A stretch of DNA of 64,000 bases, from positions 6,690,513 to 6,754,512 of the forward strand of contig NC_049992.1 of assembly GCF_000003815.2 (NCBI RefSeq). Reading direction: 5' to 3'. The DNA is from Branchiostoma floridae. Lineage: Eukaryota > Chordata > Leptocardii > Amphioxiformes > Branchiostomatidae. The stretch's first letter is position 1. The number at the start of each line of letters is the position of its first letter. Positions 37,563-48,923 of this stretch are shown in pieces. A program made the position numbers and the translations under genes. The notes below the pieces were generated by a model. It was not told the DNA's origin, ran no database searches, and worked only from the letters and a program-made list of their open reading frames with translations.

Positions 37563-37574
37563 AAGCAGCTACGT

Positions 37575-37670
37575 ATACTGAAGTAACTGGATATGATTTT
37601 GGAAACAGTCGGGCGCATCCACGTACTTTATTTCGTCAGTGACACTGAGGAGATCTTGATAACTAGCAGG
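37575..37670 (+). repeat. Dispersed repeat family 8 fragment
   Basis: It has gatatgattttggaaacagt, then tttcgtcagtgacactgagg, in the same order as 52380-52475. It follows the fold-back at 37355 directly. Confidence 0.4.
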
Positions 37671-40011
37671 TATTATAATGTAACTACGAATTAATATAGG
37701 AAATTGAAGACAGTGATAAGCTAGTCCAATAGACAACAAAAGTAAAACAAGGTCAATATGAGGTTAATGCAAAATAATTTTATCGTAGAAACATAATGCA
37801 CCCATCGATTGGGTGATACCAAACCCATGCGACCTCAACAAGAAAAGCTACCTCACAAATGTGTGTAATTAAGCATTATATTATTATCATTATTATCAAA
37901 TATTGTCATAGAAAATCGATTGATATGTGTATCTGTCCCATCCGGCAATAATCAATTTGTCTTAGAAGCGTCTGTTCTAAGAACTACGAAGGACCAACCA
38001 TGTAATGGCGTTGACCCGTTGTGACCTGGGCTAGCTGATCTATTTCGACTCACGTGTATAATCAGGTATGGTAAGTGGGTTCGTACATTCCAAAAGAGGT
38101 AAAACCAAATTGTATATGAACACATATCGGGCTTATACACATCCATATTATGCCCATATGCATCTACCCATAGTGATACTAGGCTAGCAATGGGTATAAA
38201 GTAAGGATCTGGCACTAAATATTACTGTGAATTGATTGTATTAGCTAATGTGCACCTCCCCCAATGACATGGTATCATCACTTGCAGTCATTGAAATGTA
38301 TGTTGTTAACCGTGTAAGGCTGAAGGTTAGCACGTAGACGGCATAAAGTACCCCAAAACATAATCTTATGGTTGTTAACAACACCATAACATCACAAAGA
38401 TAGCGACTAAGTAGACGAAATGACGTAAAATGGGAGTTCAGTGCAATCATCAGACTGAGTATGTTTATGCTTATACTTTGAGTAGGGCTGGGTACCGGTG
38501 TTGCTTGTTTAAAATGCATATTGTTATAAATGCAAATTGCTATAAATGCAAATAATATCTAATATCTAAGTTCTCATATAGCAACACGATGGTTTAAAAG
38601 GCAGATTACATGCTTTTAGCTTTATTTGGGCGTATTGGTGTGTATAATAGGCCGATGTTAACTGTCCATCAATATCACAATTATCACAAAAAGAGTGGTT
38701 GTATGTTCCTCAAATATGTGTAGTTGTTGTTGTTTAGCTTTTACTTAGTTTTTCTACTTGAAAACTAAGTTTTTCTACTTGAGATGTTCGACGAAGGAAT
38801 TGGTCCAATGGCGGTGGTCATCATTTCCGGAATGTGATTTCTTCGGATGTGAGTTGAGGTCATTTTACAACTTTTCAACTTGCTTTCACTACTTGTGTAG
38901 CAATCATTTCGAGTTGCATAAGTAACAAACCATCATCATTTGCATTTATCGTTCAACAGCATTGTGAATGGTATATTACCTTCTATAATGATATATGCAT
39001 GCACTTGGGGAAACGTAACGAAGTGAAACCCGTTGAGTGGTTAAAACAAGCTTCACCATATCAGTACAGGAACAGCCACGCACAGGCCACAGCGTCTTCA
39101 ATCTGATAAACCCTGCCAATTTCCTCACTTTCCTTTCAATTACATTCCCCTAGCAAACTGCTTCCTACAGACCTTTTCCTGTCCACACGTGCCTCACAAC
39201 TGTTCATAATTGCCGGTATGTGCACAGATGCGCCCATGTTTTGTCTTCTCACCCTTGTCTAACTCGGGGGCGATTTCCCCATTACCGTTAGATAAAAAGT
39301 CCCCGCGGAACACATAAACGCAACGCCAGTATTTACTATAATAAAGGGCGCGCGACCTTCACACAGCGCTGCTACGCTGATTGTACCCCCGGTAAAAGTC
39401 GAGCAATTATTTTATAGTGCAAACCGTTCTTTCCAGACATTACGACCAGATTCCGTGCATTCAATTGGTAACTCGTCAATAGCACTTAACAAGTCACTAA
39501 CTATCATAAATAAAAGTTTTGGCGCGTCTTCCATGATTTTCGCCATTACGAGGGACATGGAAATATCATGTAATCGAAATAAGAATGTTTAGCATAATAA
39601 TAAAACATTTACGAATCATCTAATGACGTGTTTTATGTTGTGTAACGTTATTGTCAGGGACATGTGTTATAGGAAATATTAGCATTCTTTATGACTTGGT
39701 CATATTTTGTTCCTACAGTTTTATGAGACCAATAATAAACTTGAGGTTATGTGTATGACTTTTATATAACCCAGAATAAGGGCATTTATAATTGTTTGGT
39801 GAGTTGCATGTGAAGAGGTTACACATGCTAGTTCTCAACAACATCATTGCAAGAGACACCCCTTTCTACGAATCTGACAATAGTTGGTAACTGATATGAT
39901 TTAAAACAACAATGGAGAGAATAGTTGGTATTTTTATACAGCCATACAAGTTATGTATGAATTAGCTGGAGGCATTCTGTGTATGTTTCTATATATCCGG
40001 TATGATCGCCC

Positions 40012-40176
40012 TTCAGTGTAACACACCAGCCTCGCAGGCACGCGGCGCGGCAGCAGCTGGTTATATTACACTGAACGACCCGTCACACCTAACTTTTGCA
40101 CATCTATCCGCAAGCGTTCTTTAAAAATACCTAGAGAAGATGCCCCTACTGTATTCGGTGATAAAAAATCCAGTAT
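40012..40176 (-). pseudogene. LINE 3' end, family 2, second copy
   Basis: The reverse complement matches the 47.1-47.3 kb fragment over about 160 bp, including the coding end (VGASSLGIFKERL, then a stop) and the GC-rich 3' segment with cgcggcgcggcagcagctgg. It is truncated at about the same 5' point. It lies on the minus strand and does not encode a usable protein. Confidence 0.6.
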
Positions 40177-40841
40177 AGTATGCAACTAAAGAAGACAGAG
40201 ATTAAAACCAAAGTAAAACTTTGACGCCTTTCTTTTAACGAAGCCCAATATCCCATTACGTTTTCCTGATTGCATCATCAGTTGCATTCAAACAGTGACA
40301 TGGCCGAAAGACTACAATGTACTACCAAGTGCCGCAAAACACAGTGATTTCCGCTGCAATATACTTCAAAGACCTGCCCCCAGTTTACGACTTGTTGCAA
40401 AACTTCAGTTAAGTTTTACTGAAGTTCATAAGTTCAAACGTTAAGTCCATGATGAGAAAACCCCCAATCTTGTTCTCACATATCACCTTTTATAAGGTAA
40501 AGCCCTAACCCGGAAAAGGATCGAAAAATTTACGACATTCCCGGTGAATAACTGAAGTTATAGCATGCAGCGTTAAGACGCGTTGTAACTCAACGTGTTG
40601 GCCATATCCTTTACAGCTATAAAGTTGATGTCTTTTGTTTGCCTGGTCGGTTCAGGTCTGGGCGTAATCACATCAGTCAAGCTCCTTTAGTGCGCGGTCA
40701 CATATACGGAGTGCGATTGTCACACGATTACAAACTGAGGGCGACCTTAAGATGGTCGTACATGCGTCGTATGAAATATATATCTTAGTACCGAAAATGC
40801 TCTCTTCGATCCTCTTCTGCACATGTTTGTGTCATGGCTTC

Positions 40842-40869
40842 TTTGTTTGTTTGTTTGTTTGTTTGTTTG
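40842..40869 (+). repeat. Short (TTTG)n microsatellite
   Basis: Seven tttg units in a row, the same motif as at 62652. Confidence 0.9.
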
Positions 40870-41310
40870 CGTTAAAATCGCACGATGTCCTGAGGCAATC
40901 ATATAACATATCTGGATCGAAACATATGCTAGTAGTAATATGTGAATAATTAGCAGGTAGTGCCTAGAGAGCGAAGTGGTCACTAACCTCATTGAAATTT
41001 TGGGTGGTGATTTTGGTTGATGATCATAAAATTAAATGTGTTATTATAGAAGATTCAAAAATTTGATGTAGTGCTGGAGATTGCATGAATAGGTTCAGTA
41101 TGATTTTAAATCTTGAATGGCACTAGATACAATCCTATAGCAATTAATTTTACACCATAATTCCTATGGAACATGTTCTTGCCTCATCAGAATTGTAGTA
41201 CATGCACGTGAAATCGCAGTACCCAGAAAAAAACTAGAATAAGGGCACAACTTTTAGATATACTTGTCTGTAATTTTAAGACAATGGCACTGTGTATTAC
41301 TGTTCCTGAA

Positions 41311-41525
41311 TACTGTAAATGCATATAAGTTCGTGGGGATTTAATTCCGCGGTAGTGGGGAAAAGGACTTTTCGCGGTGGTTTAAAATCACGGTGGCACC
41401 ATGCACTGTAGTCTCTTACTGCCATGGAAAAATGTTCGCGGTGGTTTTAAGTTCGCGGTGAAGCGGCCACCTCAAAAACCGCGAACATCAAACCACCGCG
41501 AACGTTTCTGCATTTTTACAGTACT
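41311..41525. mobile_element. Fold-back family 3, copy 3
   Basis: About 215 bp with terminal inverted repeats tactgtaaatgca and tgcatttttacagta, and internal complementary blocks ttcgcggtgg / ccaccgcgaa. This is the best-preserved copy of the family in the window. Confidence 0.7.
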
Positions 41526-42247
41526 AACTGGTCCGTACTAAATGTCGTGATGTTGATGTAGTGTGTGTTGCATATGGCCATGGCGTTCTGAATTATTTTC
41601 ATGGATGCGTTTGTGACAAAAGGTGACCCACATTTTAACGTGAAAAAGATCGATGCATCCCATAACGTGGTAACCTCCACTGTAGTGTACGATATCTCTG
41701 CAATGGGATGAGTTGTCTCATCATAAGTGGCAGAAAAATGCATTGCAGCGCCTCGCTATCTGCAATATGCATCTGCAGTCGGGTGACAAGGCAAATGGAC
41801 CAGAAGATTGGCTAATGGGAAAATGCATTGACATCTCTCCGCGTTGCTTCAACAGCTGGAAGGACCTTCTGTAAAGGAAAGATAACGTCGATCGTTCCAC
41901 ATGCCTCATATTGTTGTGAGTTACACACTACATACAGCACACTATAAAGTTTAAGCTTATCTGTCCATAGGTTACTATGTCACAAATCCTATACCAGACA
42001 AGGTTACTGCAACATTATTGTTGCAACGCTATGATGACCCTCCAACAAAAAAACATCATCCAAGATCAAACATATTTTGAAGAGCGTGGTAATCTTTAAA
42101 ACTTCGGATTTCGTGGAACGGCCGCCCTGTGACATATAGATAACATGATACAATGGATACTGTCAAGGAATCCACGTTTTACGAGTTTTATATGCACCGA
42201 GATAGCCAAAAGACGCGTGGAATTCGTTTACGGTCCAAAACTACAAC

Positions 42248-42585
42248 TTAGGTCCGCCTATAAGCCCCAATTTTCATGGAGGAGCTGTAAAGGCGGCTTT
42301 CACGTTTTTCTACGATACTGATAACACGATATTCAACTGTAGTAATACCTGCTTGACCCGTAACACTAGCCAGCCATCCAGAAGATAGCGGCACATTTGG
42401 CAACGTTTCTTTTCGACAATGATGATATATATACAGGGATAGGGGCAATGTACCCATTCCATTTACCGTGAAAGTTTGAAAAAGGTGTCGACCAGCACAC
42501 GCTTTGGTGTAAGTCTGAGGTTCAATATTAAAGTTCTTAACTGACAACAAAACACAGGGACCAATGTCTTCTATAACTGCAAACA
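42248..42585 (-). pseudogene. Decayed Ig-like exon, or small secreted-type ORF
   Basis: An open frame follows a good acceptor (TTTTTTTGTTTGCAG) in the same phase (2 nt carried in) as the receptor's Ig exons. It stays open until TAA at 42248-42250. Parts recall an Ig domain: TVNGMGTLPLSLYIYHH at the B-C region, then ISIVEKRESRLYSSS where an F strand (normally D-x-G-x-Y-x-C) would be. The expected cysteines are F and S, there is no core tryptophan at the usual place, and no donor with the right phase precedes the stop. It may be a dead Ig exon. Another reading starts at the ATG at 42608-42610, giving a 120-residue frame whose first 12 residues are hydrophobic and could pass for a signal peptide, but that stretch is also the polypyrimidine tract. 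Function unknown. Confidence 0.35.
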
Positions 42586-44104
42586 AAAAAATTAAATACG
42601 ATGACTTCAACCTACTAGTGATTACATGTTATAAAAGTGTGATTGAATATTCTATAGTTTTTAAAATCTAAATCCTTGACTTTTATTCAAATTGTAAAAA
42701 ACTTCCTGATTCGACGGGACAATCGGATTGGAAATGGCTTTTAACTTCGGACAGTGTGATTCATTTCTAACTTCTAGACAACAAAACTCCACCTGACTTT
42801 ATATGCTTTGATTAAGGCGGCAATCCTCATTTTTCATAGATGAATGACAATTTAATAATATCAAATAATGGCACTCTTATGATACAATGACAGGGTTTTG
42901 TTACACTTTAAGATCATCATAACAATTGGTCATGAATAAATAACAATAAGTGAACAGTCACGCAAAGAAGCCTCCTGACTCTAATCATACAACGGGAATT
43001 ATAGGACATAATAATAGGAAAATTACAGCTTTGGCGCCACGGAAATATAAGTGGTGGTTATAATAGCACTTTGTAAAGAATATATGCAATGTAACTATTC
43101 ATCTGAAGAAGTATTCATAGAAGTGACATCAAATACGACAATAGGGCTCATATGGTAAATAGAGTAAATCAAAGCGGTATATTTTCGGCATAAATGGTGG
43201 GCGCATAACTAGAAGTTTTTCTTAACACCCCAGAAATTAGCTTTTGTAACCAAACTTTTGTTAGGCGTTGTCAGGCACATTGTATGAGATAAATTGATTT
43301 CATCAGAGAGCACTTGGGGAGTTTTATAGAATGCTGAATGCTTTTCTTTGCGTATTGGACTAATGTAATTGTTTTTATTAATAATGAAATATATTTTGTA
43401 CTTTATAAAATGGAAAATGGAACTTCTAACCTCCCGAAGCTTAGGGCACCTTTAACAAGAGAATCCTCGCCCCGCCCTATCCCAAGTGAGCGAGTTGAAC
43501 TACTCCCAGTGCATCGGGGTGTGTCATGAATCATTTCCCCAACTGACAGGGGCGTTTTGACTAATCCAATTATAACATCTCTGAAACAGTTGGATGCCAA
43601 TTTTCTGACGAGATAATTGACGGTTGTGTTGCTCCACTCCCCTGGCCATCTGTCGGAATGACACGAACGTTCCATCTATCAATTGTGGATGACTACCTCT
43701 GGGAGTACTGCGTACGACAGGGCCGTGTCCCCATGGGCCACCGCGTAGAGAGATCGAATCGACATTGTCCTTGAGACACTCATGCAGATGTGATGGGGAA
43801 TAACGCCCGGGGAAACAGAGAGATGGCAATTTTCCTTGTCTCGTTTGATAGGCGACACTAGGTGTTCTCCTAGAGAGAAATGCTTCAAATGCTTCCTTGC
43901 AATTGACAATGTTGTAATAAATAGTGACCTTGAATGCAAGACCATCTCACCCAATTGTTAAATCTGTAGGCATTCCAAGTACTGTACCAAGAGTAATGTT
44001 ATTCAGTGTCAGACTGCCACTACGGCTTCCTAGCTATGGAACTGATGTATGAATGGATATCTCCTAAAGTCGAGTTATACTGTACTAGACATAGCTATCC
44101 AATA

Positions 44105-44258
44105 CAGTAGAAGCCTGCTTGTAAATTTCGTGCAATTATCCGGCCGGTTCAATAATGCGAAGTTATCTAGCTGGGCCGCACCGGTTTGGGATTTGGGGAT
44201 TCCGTGCAGTTAACAGAAGTGTGCGTTTATCCGTTGGGTAATTAAATGGCTTCTACTG
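44105..44258. mobile_element. Mariner/pogo-like MITE (154 bp)
   Basis: It has perfect 11 bp terminal inverted repeats CAGTAGAAGCC / GGCTTCTACTG, flanked by TA on both sides (44103-44104, 44259-44260), the target duplication of Tc1/mariner-type elements. Inside, gtgcaattatccgg and tgcgtttatccg form a second related pair. Too short to code. Confidence 0.7.
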
Positions 44259-44946
44259 TACATGTATGTGTGTGTCTTTTTCTTACGTATAACCTTTTAG
44301 TATATTTAATGTTTATAACTGTTCCAATACAATTAAGATCTTTCTTAAGTCTTAGGCAAGTAGGCTTTAAATCTTTCTTATTTCCTGGCTCCCTTGTATT
44401 GAGAAAGTTTGAATGTTCTGAAAATCATGGCAGGGTCGAGAACAAACATTCCAGGCAAAATTGTGCATCATACTTGTTGAGATGTCTATTGTATTTTCTT
44501 TAATACTTTTTACTACGTTTTAAAAATTTAATACCAAGTTTCTGTCTAAGGCTACTTTCCATCTTTGCCACCCAACCGCATATTCCGTTGCTGTTATCAA
44601 AATAACCTGAAGAAGTAGGATACATTAATACTTAAGATTGCACTGCCCATAAACACAGGCGTACGTTATATGTTATCAGTGAAAATATAATAAAGAATTA
44701 TAAAGAAAAAAAAGGCGTACGCCAAAATATGAACTCATGAAAAGAGGCCATTTGAGGACACTTCAAAAAAAAGATAAAAACTCCCCAACTGAGTGACGGG
44801 CCGATTCATAACCACGCAATGGCCGCACCTCCCACTGCAATACCTTGACCTTTGACACACATCAAACTCTCCCTAGGGTATCGTTCAATCTCGTGAGAGT
44901 TCCCGGGGGCCTATGATCTCCCAACTGCATACTACCTCCTCTTGAA

Positions 44947-45230
44947 ATGATAAAGTTTTCTGATGGCCTCAAGCGGCCTTGAAGAAACTAATAGCTTCTT
45001 ACCATAACTCGCTATGTGATCCCACCGGTAGTCTATACGAAATATCTTTTTTTTTAAATTTCAAAAATGTATGAAATAAAATCAATAAAAATGATAAAGT
45101 TTTCTGATTACCTCAAGCGGCCTTGAAGAAACTGATAGCTTCTTACCATAACTCGCTACGTGATCCCACCGGTAGTCTATAAGAAATGTTCCTTTACCCC
45201 CAAACTGTATGAAATATAATCATTAGGAAC
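44947..45230 (+). repeat. Tandem duplication, two units of about 144 bp
   Basis: The block atgataaagttttctgat, then ctcaagcggccttgaagaaa, then ataactcgctatgtgatccc and accggtagtctata recurs at a spacing of 144 bp (44947 and 45091). The ends of the units (gtatgaaataaaatcaataa / gtatgaaatataatcattag) also align. The two units differ at only a few positions, so the duplication is fairly recent. Confidence 0.75.
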
Positions 45231-45841
45231 TGCACCATATTGTGTCTCCCTGAGGAGATAGTGTGAAATTTTATCTTCTCGGTGTGACGAAATTGCTTTT
45301 ATGAGTCGTTTTTGTTAGCGGTGCTCAACAGGCCCGCAGCATGAAATGTGCATTAATCTGCCCCTATATCGTCCGTGCGACAGCTTCAAAAGGACTTTTA
45401 CAGCGTTACAAATTATAAACAAAGCTTCCTATGTCATAAAATCTGCTGTGTTTCCAAAGTTAAAAGCAAATCTTGTTTTATGCCCCTCAACCATCCATAT
45501 CTTAACGAAGCGTCTCTCTTGATGAGGGCTTTTATTTCATTCAAGTGGCGTGAGTGTAATAGAATAATAGATTGAGAATAAGTGATAAAATTTGGATGAA
45601 AATCGATATGATGGTGACTCAGGGGACATCAAGACTCTCCAACGTGACCAGATAATTTCAGTGATTGATCACGAAAATATCGACAGATGTCTGGCAGTTC
45701 CGACGTCTAACCAACCGTTTTTATTGGGGATAGCACACCACGGCCAGACTGTGAAAAGTGACCATGTGGGACGTGTCTCTGAGTAGTGTCAGAATATTCA
45801 ACATGAGTCAAGAAATGTCAAGGCTGCGTTCAGACCCTTGT

Positions 45842-46190
45842 AGCTAAGGGCACAATCCGCCGTACGTGCAATTTAACCGTACGTTTTTTTGGGAGGCCAC
45901 GTCCGCCACGTCCGCCACGTTTTTTCTGAAAACGTTCAGGCTGTACAGGGCAGGCGCGTCGCCCGTATTGGCACGTACGGGGGCGAACCCCCAGCCCGAT
46001 GGCACACAAACTTTTTCCTGCACGTAAAGTTCTACGATGTGTCTCCGTGCTCCCAAATCCGTCGGATTCCCTACGAGTTCGTACGGAGGCGGTACTTACC
46101 ACTTACGGATCCCAAAACATTGTCCATGTTTTGGCACGTAGACAGCACGTATTTGCATGTACGTACGGCTGGTTAATTATGCCCTTAGCT
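45842..46190 (+). mobile_element. MITE family 1, copy 3
   Basis: A 349 bp element in the same orientation as copy 2, with terminal repeats AGCTAAGGGCACAATCC and the complementary end GCCCTTAGCT. The internal cacgtccgccacgtccgcc shows a small tandem duplication not seen in the other copies. The right end abuts a SINE (46195-46430), so one inserted next to or into the other. Confidence 0.7.
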
Positions 46191-46194
46191 TTAC

Positions 46195-46430
46195 ACAGGG
46201 CAGAAACTTTCCTTGTTGTTTCAGTAGCACGTTTCACAAAGACGGACCGCTAGCCCTTTCTCAGTTACATGATCGAGGCACGCGAACACCATATTACGTC
46301 TCTTCTGAAAGAAGAGGTGCAGCCCCAACGGAGATGTCCTTCTCAGGATTTGAACCCGGGTCTCCCAGTAACCAACTACTTTCTAAAACCATGAACTCAA
46401 CTATGAAGCTGCTACCAATTGAGCTAAGAG
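46195..46430 (-). mobile_element. SINE with tRNA-like head, minus strand
   Basis: The reverse complement begins ctcttagctcaattggtagc (A box) and later gacccgggttcaaatcctg (B box), with about 30 extra bases between the two, then a body containing ctgcacctcttctttcagaa. The intervening segment and altered stems make a working tRNA unlikely. The element ends at the edge of the MITE at 45842-46190. Confidence 0.55.
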
Positions 46431-46504
46431 TAGCTGTGAAAAAAAAAACTTAGAAAAGTGAACTTGAATTGTCGATGAAGGTTAGACATCCTGGTAATAA
46501 TAAT

Positions 46505-46600
46505 ATACACCTTTCGTTAGTGTCACTGACGACAGGTAGTGGATTCTACCTGAAACGTTTCCAAAATCATACCCAGCTGCTTTAGTAATTGGTATTTGGC
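46505..46600 (-). repeat. Dispersed repeat family 8 fragment, inverted
   Basis: Reads cctttcgttagtgtcactga, then gaaacgtttccaaaatcata and cccagctgctttagtaattg, the reverse order of the copies at 37575 and 52380. Confidence 0.4.
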
Positions 46601-47107
46601 GTGAACTGGAATTGATTCTTAGACACTTGTTTAGTGTTCAGCACAGTTTTGTCTTTCTTAAGTTTAATTAGTCCCTTAAAAGTTGTAACACATTTTAAGG
46701 ACGCAACATAGACCACAAAAACGACATTTGAAAGGTTATTTGGAAATCCGTTTGTTGTAATAGAAATATGAAGTTCTTCACCCGCTGTTGTCGGAGAAAC
46801 GTCATTGAGGTTCTATCTATACGTTCACAGGTCCCCAACTAAGAATATGGTTAATAAATACCCCAAATAGTTTAGTCTAGTAAAGGTACAATCTGTTCTT
46901 TTTGCTTACATGTAGCTAACTATGACCTATCCTGTGAGTGTTCAGCCAGTAGCCATCTCAATGGTTCTCATCGACTTGGACATGTGTAGAAAAGTAATAA
47001 TTACTAGTACCTGTGCTTTGGGCACCATGTGTGTCTTGTTGCCCATATTGTTTAGATTGAACATAACTTTTTTTCATTAACAGGTAAAAGTCGTATTTTC
47101 AGATACA

Positions 47108-47310
47108 GTCGTATTATCCCAGAACTATCGTAGAGTAGAATTCGTTATCACCAAGCACGTAGGGGCATCTTCCCTGGATACTTTTAAAGAACGCTTGCAA
47201 ATAGATGTGCAAAAGTTAGGTGCGACGGATCGTTCAGTGTGATATAACCAGCTGCTGCAGCGCCGCGTGCCTGCGAAGCTGGTGTGTTGCGCCGAACTGC
47301 GGTTATACCG
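47108..47310 (+). pseudogene. LINE 3' end, family 2 (ORF2 C-terminus plus 3'UTR)
   Basis: A plus-strand frame ends with VGASSLDTFKERLQ, then DVQKLGATDRSV and TGA at 47240-47242. The S-L-x-x-F-K-x-R-L pattern is the characteristic C-terminal motif of many CR1/L2/Jockey-like ORF2 proteins. The following GC-rich 3' segment (cgccgcgtgcctgcgaagctgg) is shared with the copies at 40012 and 29420, which run on the opposite strand. It is a truncated, inactive copy. Confidence 0.6.
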
Positions 47311-48425
47311 GCTGTATAGATACAAATACAGAAAAGTCAATGCGTATTTGAGTTTTTGCTTTCTCGACGTTTCTGTTCAGATGGCATTGCATCGAGGAAT
47401 AGACGCCCCCATCCACAGACGTGACGTATGATGCCATTTCACAATCTTCCTGATTGGTACAAATCCCGCGAGATCTAGGGAAATCCCGCGAGAAATCGCG
47501 ATAATATCGAAACTGGTGATTTGGATCCTTCCGGGTCGAAGGTGGCGTCACCAAATGAAAGAGGGATCAATTAATATAACGGGTCGAAATGGAATATGAA
47601 TCAGTCATATGGCGTGCGAAGGGAAACTAACACCAATCATCGCACCTGCAAGGCCCAGAATGTTTTCATCCGACAATTTATCGCCAACAAGAGCAATGAG
47701 CTTTCAGTGTGATGATAAAGAAATACCGTCCCCGATGGCAATATATCTTAATTCATTACGCGAAAATTGATACCAGTGTGCCTTTGGGTAAAACACAGGG
47801 GGCAAATGTAATGGCAAATGAGTTCAGGTTGCCATATGGCTATTCATAGTTGACAATGTTCAAAATAGAACCTATTCCCGATCCCGCATATGAACAGCGC
47901 TAACAATAAATATACGATCACTTTGCTTACTGCTGGCTTCCCAAGTGATATTTGACGGATATCTTGATCAATATATTACATTACAGATACGAGTAGTTAT
48001 ACCTATTCGAAATAGTTATAGCTAGTCGACAAAGGGCAGACGCTAAAGGGCACGCAAGTTCTATGATTCAATCTAGATATGGTATCTTTTTGACAACATC
48101 ACTACGTTGTACATGTTAGGAAAGTTTAGATCTAGTGAGAGATAGTGAAAACTTTGTTGTAATTCGCACAAATCATACTGCATTTGAAAGGATCCTTCGC
48201 TCTGTAAATGACAGCAATGAAAACAGCATGGAGCTTTGTAAAAAGTTTAGGCAACAACGCCTCTTGGAATTCACGTGGATCGAATCTTTTACCCTATGAA
48301 TGACAGCAGTGAAAATGGCATGACGATTTGTTGATCGGTACAGAACACACGACCTCATGGAAAGTCGCAGGTGCCACGCAGTTGACAGTCATGTCGTCCA
48401 CAGGGCGTGGTAGAAACCGAGGCGG

Positions 48426-48923
48426 TTGGTTAGGCTAAACGGATGTCGTGAAAAAGGGCATGACGAAACACGTATCTGTCTCTTGCACAAAGGAGGAATG
48501 TTTATTGCCCTTTTTATAGTATGCTACATTGCGTACAAACGAGCAGAATATCTTATCCGTTCACTTTTGGGTAAGGGATGCGTGCGAATTATATCCCTAC
48601 CCTGCAGTGCTCCAGTGACTTGGTATTTTAACTTCTGCTTCACACCGTTTGATATTTTGCCCTATTTGTCAAGTGATGATACATATGTATACATACGTGG
48701 TAGGGTCAACGGCATCCCAGAGGTGACTTTATGGTTATATAAAGTGCGCGTTGGGGTAGAAGCACAGCTTGCAGCACTTAACTTTATATCTACCTTCTGC
48801 CCCAAGCCTATTTTGCGTCGCTTGGACTTCGTACGCATTCATGTCAAAGTGAATGTATCCATTCCCAAAGTCGCAATTTCCTTCTGGAAAGCATTGAACA
48901 CATGCCAAAAGGTAATACTCTAG
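48426..48923 (+). other. Unassigned 165-codon open frame
   Basis: The longest uninterrupted plus-strand frame in the right half of the window. It contains a hydrophobic stretch (MFIALFIVCYIAY) near residue 25 and no recognisable domain. The opposite strand is also open over part of it (48953-48735). No splice signals with convincing context flank it, and imperfectly repeated DNA lies just upstream (about 48180-48470). It is probably a chance frame or part of an unclassified repeat. It is listed because of its length. Confidence 0.12.

Noticed and set aside
40747-40992. Minus-strand frame with a hydrophobic N-terminus, considered as the receptor's signal-peptide exon
   Set aside because: The only phase 1 donor (T|GTTATA) is weak, and the frame continues into a TTTG microsatellite.
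46338-46430. tRNA gene with a long insert
   Set aside because: The boxes are present, but the anticodon region is displaced by about 30 bases and a SINE body follows, so it is a SINE head.
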